A DNA stretch of 64,000 nt from UBA11222 sp049323435 (GCA_049323435.1 JBMOMX010000022.1:1-64000); one strand, 5' to 3'; shown: positions 33,926 to 42,512, counted from the stretch's first letter. Program-made: numbers and translations. The notes: a model not told the origin generated them from the letters alone.

Positions 33926-34350
33926 GGCTTTCTCCAGTTTCAACAATCTTGTTTCAGCACTCTCGCCGCAGCAGGCCCATTCGCCCATGCCACGATGCAT
34001 AACCGCGCCCAGATTAACTTACAATGCTGTATGTGTCAAGAGGGTAAAGCAGATTTTGCGCGCACCTTAAGCGCTATACTGCAATGCAATATAGAAATGA
34101 TCCAATATTTCGATACAATTGGTAAAACTATGCTGCATCGCAACAAAGAAAAAATCTGATTATTGCCGCAAATAAGACCGGGGTGCATTTGGAGAATAAT
34201 TTGCTTGCTTTAAACAAGTGGGGGTTATCTACTGTAGCAATCACACAATTGCCGGGTTTGGCTGGAATTTGCGTATTCCAAAACGGGCTCTGGCGTAATC
34301 GTTCAATATTGCGGGCGCATCTCTGCCGGCATAAAGGGAGTACACGGAAC
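33926..34350. other. Divergent promoter region, AT-rich
   Basis: 425 bases between the ferritin-like gene (leftward) and the amidohydrolase gene (rightward), AT-rich relative to its neighbours, as expected for two promoters. A short inverted repeat GGAAT-N6-ATTCC lies at 34265-34280. AAGGGAG precedes the amidohydrolase ATG. The reading frame of the amidohydrolase is open back to 34183, but the upstream part has no ribosome binding site and no family similarity. Confidence 0.5.
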
Positions 34351-36096
34351 ATGTCAGAATTTGATACTGTGATCAAAGGCGGGACAATTTTTGATGGTAC
34401 CCGCGCCAAGCGCTTCACCGGCGACATCGCCATCAAGGACGGCGTGATTGCCAGGATCGACCGCAGCGGTTCCATCAGCGTCAATCGCGCCGCCAAGGTC
34501 ATTGACGCCAAGGGGCTGCATGTAGCACCCGGCTTTGTTGATCTGCATACGCATTATGATGCGCAACTGATGTGGGACCCCTATCTCACTACCTCCAGCT
34601 GGCACGGGGTGACCTCAGTCGCCATCGGCAATTGCGGTTTTGGCTTTGCCCCGGTGAAACCGGCCGAACGCGAGCGCGCCATGCTGACCATGGAACGGGT
34701 GGAGGCCATACCGCTTGCCACCATGAAGGCCGGCATCAACTGGAACTGGGAAACCTTCCCGGAATGGCTTGACAATCTGGAGCGCACCCCCAAAGGCATC
34801 AATGTGCTCAGCTTCGTGCCAATCGGGCCGCTGATGGTCTATGTGATGGGTCAGGAAGACAGCAAATTGCGTGAGCCGACCAAGGCGGAGCTGGCCGAGA
34901 TGTGCCGCCTGCTGGAAGTGTCGCTGGAAGCGGGCGGCTGCGGCTGGTCGGCGCAGCGTCTGGGTGATGGCTATACTTCGGTGCAGCGCGACTATGACGG
35001 CACGCCGATGGCGACCGATCTGATGTCTGATGAAACCTGCTTTGCCTTTGCCGAAGTGCTGCGCCGCCGTGGCGAGGGCTTTATTCAGCTGACCCAGGCC
35101 AAGGCGGACTTCAAGGCCGATTTGAGCTTCACCGAAAAGCTGGCCGAAGTGGCGCAGCGCCCGATTCTGTTCAATGCGGTGCAGATCAACAACCGCCACC
35201 CGCACCAGCATCGCCGCCTGCTCGACTGGGGCAAGCGCATGCAGGAAAAGGGCCTGCAAATCTGGTTGCAGGGCATCACCACCGCCAATGATATGCGTTT
35301 CACCTTTGAAGATTTCAATCTCTTCGATGGCGATCCGGCCTGGCGCGAGGTCACGCTTGGAACGGTCGCGGAACGCGCGGCGAAAATGCGCAATCCGGAC
35401 TATCTTGCGGCGCTGCGTTACACCTATGACCATGGCAGCGCGCCGCTGGTGTCCGGCCCGATTTCGGGACTGTATATCGAACGCACCGTCAAGCCCGAGA
35501 ATAAAAAATATGAAGGCGTGACCATTGCCGAACTGGGCACGATGCGCGCCAAACATCCGATTGACGCGCTGATGGAACTGGTGACGGATGAAAATCTGGC
35601 CACCGTGATCTATATCCCGCCCTTCAACAAGGACGCGGATTATATGCAGGAACTGCTGGCTTCGCCCTATATCATTCCGGGCGTTTCGGATGGCGGCGCG
35701 CATACCAAATTTCTCAGCTTTGGCCGTTATCCGACCGAACTGCTGATTGATGAGGTGCGCAAGCAGGGGCTGATCAGCCTTGAAGAAGCCCATTTCCGTC
35801 TTTCGGCCATGCCGGCCATCTGTGCGGGCTTTGTCGATCGCGGCACCCTTGCCGAGGGCGCGCCGGCGGATATCGTGATCTATGATTATGAAAATCTGAA
35901 ACTGCTGCCCTCGGAAGTTGTGCATGATCTTCCGGGCGACGAATGGCGCCGGGTGGAAAAGGCCAGCGGCTACCGCCATATTCTGATCAATGGCGTGGAG
36001 ACCTTCACCAATGATGTCTGCACCGGCGCGGTCCCGGGCAAGCTGCTGCGCCACGGCCTGACCGAAGGCCGCTCACGGCTCGTCGCCGCGCAATAG
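34351..36096 (+). CDS. Amidohydrolase, N-acyl-D-amino-acid deacylase family
   Basis: 581 residues. APGFVDLHTHYDAQLMWDP carries the metal-binding H-x-H after the first strand; GVTSVAIGNCGFGFAPVKP is characteristic of D-aminoacylases, and SDGGAHTKFLSFGRYPTELL carries the late Asp of the amidohydrolase site. The start at 34351 is set by AAGGGAG and by the family N-terminus (DTVIKGGTIFDGTRAKRF). Members hydrolyse N-acyl-D-amino acids or related amides, but many uncharacterised relatives exist, so the substrate is open. A strong rho-independent terminator follows at once. Confidence 0.86.
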   Translation: MSEFDTVIKGGTIFDGTRAKRFTGDIAIKDGVIARIDRSGSISVNRAAKVIDAKGLHVAPGFVDLHTHYDAQLMWDPYLTTSSWHGVTSVAIGNCGFGFAPVKPAERERAMLTMERVEAIPLATMKAGINWNWETFPEWLDNLERTPKGINVLSFVPIGPLMVYVMGQEDSKLREPTKAELAEMCRLLEVSLEAGGCGWSAQRLGDGYTSVQRDYDGTPMATDLMSDETCFAFAEVLRRRGEGFIQLTQAKADFKADLSFTEKLAEVAQRPILFNAVQINNRHPHQHRRLLDWGKRMQEKGLQIWLQGITTANDMRFTFEDFNLFDGDPAWREVTLGTVAERAAKMRNPDYLAALRYTYDHGSAPLVSGPISGLYIERTVKPENKKYEGVTIAELGTMRAKHPIDALMELVTDENLATVIYIPPFNKDADYMQELLASPYIIPGVSDGGAHTKFLSFGRYPTELLIDEVRKQGLISLEEAHFRLSAMPAICAGFVDRGTLAEGAPADIVIYDYENLKLLPSEVVHDLPGDEWRRVEKASGYRHILINGVETFTNDVCTGAVPGKLLRHGLTEGRSRLVAAQ

Positions 36097-36118
36097 GGCA
36101 CAATCAAAACACCAAAAA

Positions 36119-36145
36119 GGGCGCTCGCGGGAGCGCCCTTTTTTT
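36119..36145 (+). terminator. Rho-independent terminator after amidohydrolase gene
   Basis: GGGCGCTC (36119-36126), loop GCGG, GAGCGCCC (36131-36138), followed by a run of seven T. The 8-bp GC-rich stem with flanking A and T runs is a textbook intrinsic terminator and may act in both directions. Confidence 0.93.
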
Positions 36146-36245
36146 GTGATCAGGCTGTTCGGGATTCCATATAGACTATAGTTATGCGGCTTCATTTTCG
36201 GCAATATGAAAGCCGATTCGTACTTTTCGTGAAGCATGAGGATAA

Positions 36246-37868
36246 ATGGTGGCCAACGCGCTTTACTATGGCGATAACCTGCGTGTACTGCGCGAAAGCA
36301 TCGCCAGCGAATCCGTCGATCTGATTTATCTCGACCCGCCGTTCAATTCGCAGGCCACCTATAATGTCCTGTTCAGATCGCCCGCCGGAAAATCCGCCGA
36401 GGCGCAGATCGAGGCCTTCGAGGACACCTGGCACTGGGGCGATGAATCCGAGCACGCCTATGACGAGGTGCTGCAATCGGCCAACACCAACGCCGCCGAA
36501 ATGCTGCGGGCCATGCGCGGCTTTCTGGGTGAGAATGACATGATGGCCTATCTCGCCATGATGGCGGTGCGGCTGCTGGAACTGCACCGGGTGCTGAAAC
36601 CCGCCGGCTCGCTCTATCTGCACTGCGACCCGACGGCCAGCCATTATTTGAAAATTTTGCTGGACGCGGTGTTCAAGCCCGTCAACTTTCGCAGCGAGAT
36701 TGTGTGGAAACGGAGCAGCGCACACAGTGATACAAAACAGGGACGTCAACAGCACGGTCGAATTCACGACATCATACTTTTCTACACGAAAACTGAAAAC
36801 AAGATTTGGAATCCGGTCTATACGTCATATGGCCAGGAATATGTTGACGGCTTTTATAAATATGTCGAGCCGGACACTGGCCGCATATACCGTCTCGACA
36901 ATCTTGCGGGCCCCGGTGGCGCCGCCAAGGGAAATCCCGAATATGAGGTAATGGGCGTCAAACGGTTTTGGCGTTATAGCAAAAAGAAGATGCAGGAACT
37001 GATCGCACAGGGGCGCATCATTCAAACTAAACCTGGCGCAGTGCCGGCGTATAAGCGCTACCTCGACGAAATGCCCGGCGTTTCGTTGCAGGACGTTTGG
37101 ACCGATATTCCACCCATATCTGCACAAGCGAAGGAACGTCTAGGTTACCCTACACAAAAACCCCTGACGTTACTTGAACGAATTATCCAGTCATCCAGTA
37201 ACGAAGGCGATGTTGTGCTTGACCCGTTCTGCGGTTGCGGCACGGCGGTTCATGCAGCCGAGAAACTTGGCCGCCGCTGGATCGGCATTGACATTACCTG
37301 TCTTGCCATCGGCCTGATCGAACGGCGCTTAAAGGACGCTTTTCCCGGCATCGGTTTTGAGGTCCACGGCACGCCAAAGACATTGCAGGACGCAGTTGAT
37401 CTTGCGGACCGCGACAAATACCAATTTCAATGGTGGGCGGCGTCCGCCGTTGGCGGCAGGCCGTATGCAGGCAAGAAAAAGGGCGCGGATGGCGGCATCG
37501 ACGGCATTCTGTTTTTCCGGTCCGGCGCCAAGACCACCGAAAGCGTGATCATCTCGGTCAAGGGCGGCAACACTATAGGCGTTGGCGCGGTGCGCGATCT
37601 GCATTCGGTGATCGAGCGCGAAAAGGCGGCCATCGGCGTACTGATTACCGCCATGCTGCCGACCCGCGCCATGCAGAAGGAGGCGGCGGCGGTCGGGCTG
37701 TATGATTGCGGCCTCGAAGAAAAATTTCCGCGCCTGCAGATCATTACCCTGGCGGAACTGTTTCAGGGCAAACGCCCGCGCATCCCGCTGGTCGACACCG
37801 CCGCGACCTTCCGCACCGCCGCCCGCGAGGATTTGAGCAGGACAAGGCAGGGTAATCTGGACATATAG
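36246..37868 (+). CDS. Beta-class DNA methyltransferase fused to Mrr-like restriction endonuclease domain
   Basis: 540 residues. DPPF (residues 30-33) is the catalytic motif, followed by a target-recognition region, then the SAM motif VLDPFCGCGTAVHAAEKLGR: the IV-TRD-I order of beta-class N6-adenine/N4-cytosine methyltransferases. After about residue 400 comes a PD-(D/E)xK-like domain of Mrr type: KKGADGGIDGILFF with the acidic residues and VIISVKGGNTIGVG with the Lys, then REKAAIGVLIT. The product may both modify and cut. Bases about 36710-37180, the recognition part, are more AT-rich with different codon choice, suggesting exchange of this segment. GAGG precedes the ATG. No partner R-M gene is adjacent. 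Confidence 0.85.
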   Translation: MVANALYYGDNLRVLRESIASESVDLIYLDPPFNSQATYNVLFRSPAGKSAEAQIEAFEDTWHWGDESEHAYDEVLQSANTNAAEMLRAMRGFLGENDMMAYLAMMAVRLLELHRVLKPAGSLYLHCDPTASHYLKILLDAVFKPVNFRSEIVWKRSSAHSDTKQGRQQHGRIHDIILFYTKTENKIWNPVYTSYGQEYVDGFYKYVEPDTGRIYRLDNLAGPGGAAKGNPEYEVMGVKRFWRYSKKKMQELIAQGRIIQTKPGAVPAYKRYLDEMPGVSLQDVWTDIPPISAQAKERLGYPTQKPLTLLERIIQSSSNEGDVVLDPFCGCGTAVHAAEKLGRRWIGIDITCLAIGLIERRLKDAFPGIGFEVHGTPKTLQDAVDLADRDKYQFQWWAASAVGGRPYAGKKKGADGGIDGILFFRSGAKTTESVIISVKGGNTIGVGAVRDLHSVIEREKAAIGVLITAMLPTRAMQKEAAAVGLYDCGLEEKFPRLQIITLAELFQGKRPRIPLVDTAATFRTAAREDLSRTRQGNLDI

Positions 37869-37957
37869 CCGAAGCGCAGGCTTTTCGGCTATGCTGGCTG
37901 GGTGGCCAGCACAGGCCGCCCGCAAGTGATGCAACAGCACAGGCAGAGATCCATTCC

Positions 37958-38959
37958 ATGACAAGTTCCATTCCCGAAACCATGCGCGCCATTGCCATCA
38001 CCCAGCCGGGCGGGCCGGAGGTGTTGCAGCCCGTCACGCTGCCCACCCCTACGCCCGGTCCTGGCGAAGTGCTGATCGAGGTGGCGGCTGCGGGCGTCAA
38101 CCGGCCCGATGTGATGCAGCGTCAGGGCTTTTATCCGCCGCCGCCGGGCGCGCCGGATACGCCGGGGCTGGAGGTGGCGGGAACCATCGTGCAACTGGGC
38201 GCGGGCGTTACCGGCTGGGCCGTCGGCGATCAGGTCTGCGCGCTGGTGGCGGGGGGCGGCTATGCGCAATATTGCCTGGCGCCCGGCGTACAATGCCTGC
38301 CGGTTCCTGCCGGGCTGAATATGGTGCAGGCAGCGGCCCTGCCGGAAACCTTTTTCACGGTGTGGACCAATCTGTTCGACGGGGCGCAGCTGCAGGCCGG
38401 CGAGACCCTGCTGGTGCATGGCGGCAGCAGCGGCATTGGCACCACAGCCATTCAGATGGCCCATGCGTTTGGCGCGCGGGTGTTTGCAACGGCGGGCAGC
38501 GACGAAAAATGCATCGTCTGCACCCAATTGGGGGCGGAGCGGGCGATCAATTACCGGACCGAGGATTTCGTTTCTGTCGTAAAACAGCTCACCGCTGATG
38601 CGGGGGTGGATGTCGTTCTGGACATGGTGGGGGGCGATTATGTTGCGCGCAATATCATGGCTCTGGCCCAGGGGGGGCGCCATGTCTCCATCGCTTTCCT
38701 GCAGGGATCCAAGGTTACGCTTAATCTGCTGCCGGTTCTGCAAAAACGCCTGATTTTGACCGGTTCCGGGCTGCGGCCGCGCAGCATCGCCGAAAAGGCG
38801 ATGATCGCCAATGCGTTGCTTGAAAAAGTCTGGCCTTTGCTGGCGTCTGGAAAAATGCTGCCGGTGATCGATTCCACCTATCGCCTGGATGCCGCCGCTG
38901 CCGCCCATGCCCGTATGGAAAGTTCCGCCCATATTGGCAAGCTGGTGCTGACACTATAG
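37958..38959 (+). CDS. NAD(P)H-quinone oxidoreductase, PIG3/TP53I3-like MDR
   Basis: 333 residues. AITQPGGPEVLQPVTLPTPT and GVNRPDVMQRQGFYPPPPGA are typical of the PIG3-like branch; ETLLVHGGSSGIGTTAIQMA is the nucleotide loop, and ALPETFFTVWTNLFDGAQL a family-specific segment. Zinc ligands are missing. It probably reduces quinones using NADPH. It stands alone between the methyltransferase-nuclease gene and the DUF1013 gene. It is distinct from the MDR enzyme at 759-1748. Confidence 0.88.
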   Translation: MTSSIPETMRAIAITQPGGPEVLQPVTLPTPTPGPGEVLIEVAAAGVNRPDVMQRQGFYPPPPGAPDTPGLEVAGTIVQLGAGVTGWAVGDQVCALVAGGGYAQYCLAPGVQCLPVPAGLNMVQAAALPETFFTVWTNLFDGAQLQAGETLLVHGGSSGIGTTAIQMAHAFGARVFATAGSDEKCIVCTQLGAERAINYRTEDFVSVVKQLTADAGVDVVLDMVGGDYVARNIMALAQGGRHVSIAFLQGSKVTLNLLPVLQKRLILTGSGLRPRSIAEKAMIANALLEKVWPLLASGKMLPVIDSTYRLDAAAAAHARMESSAHIGKLVLTL

Positions 38960-39089
38960 CGGCATAACAGCGGGTAACGGCTTTATCTTGGCGCAACAAT
39001 AGCCTATATAGAGCTAAATCCCCCATAGCAAAGCCACTCAGTCACATTCTCTGAATGGATTTTGCTGTCGTCAATTATGGAGTAGTGCG

Positions 39090-39725
39090 ATGACGCGACC
39101 GCTGATGCCCAAGGCGACAGCCGTATGGCTCGTGGACAATACCTCGCTCAGTTTTGAGCAGATCGCCGAATTCTGCGAAATGCATCTGCTGGAGATTTCA
39201 GGCATTGCAGATGGCGAAGTGGCCATCGGGGTGAAAGGGCTGGACCCGGTGACTGCCGGGCAATTGACGCGCGAAGAGATCGCCCGCTGTGAGGCGGATC
39301 CGGCGGCGCGTCTGCATTTGCGCACCAGCAGCCATCCGGAACCCGCAAAGCGTTCCAAAGGGGCGCGTTACACGCCGGTGTCGCGCCGTCAGGATCGCCC
39401 CGACGCAATCGCCTGGCTGCTGCGCCATCACCCGGAACTGAGCGACACCCAGATCGGCAAGCTCGTCGGCACCACCAAGACCACCATCCAGTCCGTGCGC
39501 GACCGCAGCCACTGGAACCAGGCCAATCTCAAACCGGTAGACCCGGTCAGCCTCGGCCTCAGCACGCAAATGGAACTGGATGCGCAGGTACGCATTGCCA
39601 GCCAACGCGCCGCAAAGGCCAAGGAGCGCGCCCAGGCGGGGTTTGTCCCCGGCGAAACCCTGCGCCCGCTGGAAGAAACCATCTCCGGCCATACCGGAAC
39701 CGCTGCGGCGCAACCCGAAGACTGA
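39090..39725 (+). CDS. DUF1013-family protein (TrcR-like)
   Basis: 211 residues. The N-terminal MPKATAVWLVDNTSLSFEQI, then FCEMHLLEISGIADGEVA, and the central DAIAWLLRHHPELSDTQIGK followed by LVGTTKTTIQSVRDRSHWN are diagnostic of DUF1013, a family confined to alphaproteobacteria. The central part has a helix-turn-helix look. In Caulobacter this family has, as I recall, been linked to RNA polymerase and cell-cycle transcription (TrcR); I have not verified that here. The C-terminal ~45 residues are charged and Ala-rich. It is followed by a REP-like hairpin. Confidence 0.85.
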   Translation: MTRPLMPKATAVWLVDNTSLSFEQIAEFCEMHLLEISGIADGEVAIGVKGLDPVTAGQLTREEIARCEADPAARLHLRTSSHPEPAKRSKGARYTPVSRRQDRPDAIAWLLRHHPELSDTQIGKLVGTTKTTIQSVRDRSHWNQANLKPVDPVSLGLSTQMELDAQVRIASQRAAKAKERAQAGFVPGETLRPLEETISGHTGTAAAQPED

Positions 39726-39763
39726 ACCGTTCAGCGCGATTTGTGAACAGACTGAATTGCTTC

Positions 39764-39810
39764 CCCGCCCCTAACCCCTCTTCCGCATGGCGAGGGGTTA
39801 GAGACGGGGG
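39764..39810. repeat. REP-like palindromic element
   Basis: CTAACCCCTC (39771-39780) pairs perfectly with GAGGGGTTAG (39792-39801) around the loop TTCCGCATGGC, flanked by C- and G-runs that extend the stem. This CCCTAACCCCTC-hairpin form is a common extragenic palindrome in proteobacteria. It lies between the convergent DUF1013 and ferredoxin genes, so it may also terminate both. Confidence 0.7.
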
Positions 39811-39848
39811 GAGGAAACATAGAAGCGGCGCTGCAATCAGACCGGCAT

Positions 39849-40175
39849 CTAATGCTGTCCCGCCGGGATATTCAGGACCAGGCCATCAAGGGCGTCGGTC
39901 ACAATGATCTGACAGGCCAGGCGGCTGGTTTCGCGAAAATCTTCCGCGAACTGGAGAAGGTCGGCTTCCAATTCGCCTTCCACCGCCCGCCCCACTTTGT
40001 CCAGCCAGGCGGGATCGACATAGACATGGCAGGTGGCGCAGGCGCAGACACCGCCGCAATCGCCGTCAATACCCGCAATATCATTATCAACCGCCGCATC
40101 CCGGCAGGAAACGCCATTGGGGACGGTTACCGTGTTTTTCGTACCATTGTGCGCAATGAAGGTTACTTTTGGCAT
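39849..40175 (-). CDS. 2Fe-2S ferredoxin, adrenodoxin type
   Basis: 108 residues from the ATG giving MPKVTFIAHNGTKNT; an ATG four codons upstream is also possible. The cluster ligands are GDCGGVCACATCHVYV (C-x5-C-x2-C) with the last Cys in RLACQII, the pattern of adrenodoxin/putidaredoxin-like ferredoxins that feed electrons to bacterial P450s. It lies downstream of a P450 gene in the same direction, so the P450 is the likely partner. A cognate ferredoxin reductase is not adjacent; the TrxB-like reductase at 22986-24044 is of another class. Confidence 0.9.
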   Translation of the reverse strand: MPKVTFIAHNGTKNTVTVPNGVSCRDAAVDNDIAGIDGDCGGVCACATCHVYVDPAWLDKVGRAVEGELEADLLQFAEDFRETSRLACQIIVTDALDGLVLNIPAGQH

Positions 40176-40212
40176 TCTCTGTTCCATTTTGTGTGCGAAT
40201 TGACAGCAGTCT

Positions 40213-40276
40213 TAGACCCTATTCGGATCAGATGGATTAGCCGCCGGCTAATCCATCTGATCCGTAAAATAGGGTC
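40213..40276. repeat. Large palindrome (18-bp perfect inner stem), copy A of a dispersed repeat
   Basis: The inner arms 40225-40242 and 40246-40263 are perfectly complementary over 18 bp around the loop GCC. The outer arms GACCCTATT (40215-40223) and AATAGGGTC (40268-40276) extend the structure. TAGACCCTATTCGGATCAG at its left edge recurs at 51764-51782 after atpC. It lies between the P450 and ferredoxin genes. Confidence 0.85.
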
Positions 40277-40348
40277 GATCTCATAATTTAGAGCAGTTTT
40301 TCCTGTTTAGGTTGAACCGAATGGTTCAACCTAAACAGGAATTGCTCT
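40276..40348. repeat. Second palindrome adjoining the first (18-bp perfect stem)
   Basis: The arms 40301-40318 and 40323-40340 are perfectly complementary over 18 bp around the loop GAAT, with AGAGCA/TGCTCT continuing the stem outward. CGATCT-N-ATAATTTA-N-AGCAGTT at 40276-40298 recurs near 51785-51807, directly after the other shared block. The right end meets the stop codon of the P450 gene. Confidence 0.85.
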
Positions 40349-41606
40349 AACGCGCGTGCAGCTTTACCGGCATTTTGGTGAACCCATGAATGACGTGCGA
40401 CATGCTCCGGACCGGTGTGCCTACGATCTCGACCTTGCTGAAACGTTTGACGATCTCTTCCCATATGATGCGCAACTGCAATTCCGCCACACGGTTGCCG
40501 ACGCAGCGATGAATGCCGAAGCCAAAGGAAAGATGCTGGCGGGGATTTTTCCTGTCGATCAGAAATTCATCGGCCCGCTCGATCACTTCGCTGTCACGAT
40601 TGCCGGACAGATACCACATCACCACCTTGTCGCCTTCGCGGATTTTTTTGCCGCCAATCTCGGCATCGCTCAAGGCGGTGCGCATCATGCTTGTGATGGG
40701 TGACTGCCAGCGAATGATTTCCGACACCATGCCGGGGATAAGTGCTGGATTGTTCATTAGCTTGGCATATTCCGCCGGGTTTTCATTCAGCGCCAGAACA
40801 CCGCCGCTGATGGAGCTGCGGGTCGTGTCATTGCCGCCGACGATCAGCAGAATCAGATTCCCCAGAAATTCATTGAACGGCATGTTGGACGTCGCGGGCG
40901 AACCGGCCAGCATGGAAATCAGATCATAGCTCTGCTCACCGCCGACGCGCTGATCCCACAGGGTTTTGAAATACATGCCGCATTCCATCATCTCCTGCTG
41001 CCACTGTTCCCAGCTGTCGATGCCATTGCCCGGCGAGGCGGTTACGACATCGGACCAGCGGGTCAGCTTGCGCCGTTCTTCCCAGGGAAAACCCAGCAAC
41101 GTGGCCAGCGTCATGGTGGTCAGTTCGATGGAAACCTTGTCAACCCAGTCGATGACCTCGCCGGTCGGCAGCGAATCGAGAATGCCGGCGGCGCGCTCAC
41201 GTATGACCGGCTCCAATGCTTCCAGATTGTGGGGTGCTACAATCGGGCTGACCACCTTGCGCTGCGCGTCATGTTTGGGCGGGTCCATGGCGATGAACAT
41301 CTCCAGACCGCCCATCGCATTGGCTTCCTCGGGCGCGCCGATGCCGCCCAGCACGATGCCGCCGCGCGCCGCATCGGAAGAAAAGGTCTTGTGGTCCGTA
41401 TCGACCCGGACAATATCGTTGAATTTGGTGACGGACCAATAGGGGCCGTTCGGGCTCTTGGCGCAGTAATGCACCGGATCTTCCGCGCGCAGCCGCCTGA
41501 AATATTCCCCGACCGTATCATTATGAAACAGCAGCGGATCGCTGACATCCATCTCGGCCAATGGAATTTTACTGACCTGATCTTTAAGTGCCTGATTGAC
41601 CTGCAT
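40347..41606 (-). CDS. Cytochrome P450, CYP153-like
   Basis: 419 residues. The I-helix is IVGGNDTTRSSISGGV, the K-helix E-x-x-R is EIIRWQSP, and the heme-binding loop HLSFGFGIHRCVGN places the thiolate ligand at Cys368. SGNRDSEVIERADEFLIDR and VAELQLRIIWEEIVKRF match the CYP153 group of soluble bacterial P450s, which omega-hydroxylate alkanes and fatty acids, though related families are not excluded. GGAGG precedes the ATG. The adjacent ferredoxin gene downstream fits a class I system. An ATTGA-N8-TCAAT palindrome about 95 bases upstream could bind a regulator. Confidence 0.86.
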   Translation of the reverse strand: MQVNQALKDQVSKIPLAEMDVSDPLLFHNDTVGEYFRRLRAEDPVHYCAKSPNGPYWSVTKFNDIVRVDTDHKTFSSDAARGGIVLGGIGAPEEANAMGGLEMFIAMDPPKHDAQRKVVSPIVAPHNLEALEPVIRERAAGILDSLPTGEVIDWVDKVSIELTTMTLATLLGFPWEERRKLTRWSDVVTASPGNGIDSWEQWQQEMMECGMYFKTLWDQRVGGEQSYDLISMLAGSPATSNMPFNEFLGNLILLIVGGNDTTRSSISGGVLALNENPAEYAKLMNNPALIPGMVSEIIRWQSPITSMMRTALSDAEIGGKKIREGDKVVMWYLSGNRDSEVIERADEFLIDRKNPRQHLSFGFGIHRCVGNRVAELQLRIIWEEIVKRFSKVEIVGTPVRSMSHVIHGFTKMPVKLHAR

Positions 41607-41699
41607 CTACGCAACCTCCTGTTTTGTCAGGCGAAAACCTGGCTGTGCGCACCGCACAGGGCCCCCGCAAAAAATGAACATAGCGTCATTTTCAATCAT

Positions 41700-41717
41700 A
41701 TTGACGGATATATCAAT
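41700..41717. promoter_or_regulatory. Inverted repeat ATTGA-N8-TCAAT upstream of the P450 gene
   Basis: ATTGA (41700-41704) and TCAAT (41713-41717) are inverted around 8 bases in an AT-rich stretch between fsa and the P450 gene. The spacing is like that of TetR-type operators, but no regulator gene is adjacent and the short arms could be chance. Confidence 0.25.
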
Positions 41718-41794
41718 AGAAAAATGGGGTCGCCGCAATGGCTGGCGAAATCACACTTCGCGGGTCAGCTGTGCGCGCGTGAACAGGATTTACG

Positions 41795-42451
41795 CTAAAT
41801 GATTTTCTGCCCGCTTTTTTCCCAGTCGGCCATAAAGGCGGCTATGCCTGCATCGGTCAGCGGATGGCGGATCAGCTGACGCAGCACATTGGGTGGTATG
41901 GTGCAGATATCCGCGCCAATACGCGCGGATTCCAGCACATGGGCGGGATGGCGCACCGAGGCCACCAGAATTTCGGTCTCAAGATCAGGGTAATTGTCAT
42001 AGATTTCGCGTATATCCGCAATCAGATCCATGCCTTCCTGGCTGATATCATCCAGCCGCCCGACAAAGGGCGACACAAAGGCCGCGCCCGCCTTGGCCGC
42101 CAGCAGCGCCTGATTGGCGGAAAAGCACAAGGTGACATTGACCATCACCCCGTCATTCGCCAGACTGCGGCAGGCCTTCAGCCCGTCCCAGGTCATCGGC
42201 ACCTTGATGGCTATATTGCTGGCCACAGCGCGCAGCTTTTCGGCCTCGCGCAACATGCCGGCACTATCCAGCGCGGTGACCTCGGCGCTGACCGGGCCCG
42301 GCACCAGCGCGCAGATTTCCTTGAGCGCCTCGATAAAATCGCGGCCTGCCTTGGCAACCAGGGTCGGGTTGGTGGTCACCCCATCAACCATGCCGGTGGC
42401 GGCCAGATCGCGGATTTCAGCCAGATCGGCAGTATCGACAAAGAATTTCAT
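41795..42451 (-). CDS. fsa: Fructose-6-phosphate aldolase/transaldolase-like protein
   Basis: 218 residues, the short single-domain transaldolase (TalC/Fsa) type. MKFFVDTADLAEIRDLAATG and DGVTTNPTLVAKAGRDF form the N-terminal signature, and SNIAIKVPMTWDGLKACRSL carries the Schiff-base Lys. It acts either as transaldolase in the pentose phosphate pathway or as fructose-6-phosphate aldolase; sequence alone does not separate them. The ATG at 42451 is chosen because the family starts there; GGAAG lies upstream. In many alphaproteobacteria this gene sits next to priA; here a toxin-antitoxin pair intervenes. Confidence 0.9.
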   Translation of the reverse strand: MKFFVDTADLAEIRDLAATGMVDGVTTNPTLVAKAGRDFIEALKEICALVPGPVSAEVTALDSAGMLREAEKLRAVASNIAIKVPMTWDGLKACRSLANDGVMVNVTLCFSANQALLAAKAGAAFVSPFVGRLDDISQEGMDLIADIREIYDNYPDLETEILVASVRHPAHVLESARIGADICTIPPNVLRQLIRHPLTDAGIAAFMADWEKSGQKII

Positions 42452-42512
42452 GGCATGCGCTTCCGTTTGCAAGTGATCGCGCACTATAACGGACGGCCCA
42501 GGCGAATGCTAC

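Noticed and set aside
32723..34159. 478-codon frame antisense to the ferritin-like gene
   Set aside because: The minus-strand gene has all four di-iron ligand motifs and a good ribosome binding site; the antisense frame has neither.
34615..36054. Long open frame (479 codons) antisense to the amidohydrolase gene
   Set aside because: The plus-strand gene has clear catalytic motifs, a ribosome binding site and a terminator. The antisense frame is a by-product of GC-rich codon bias and has no family features.
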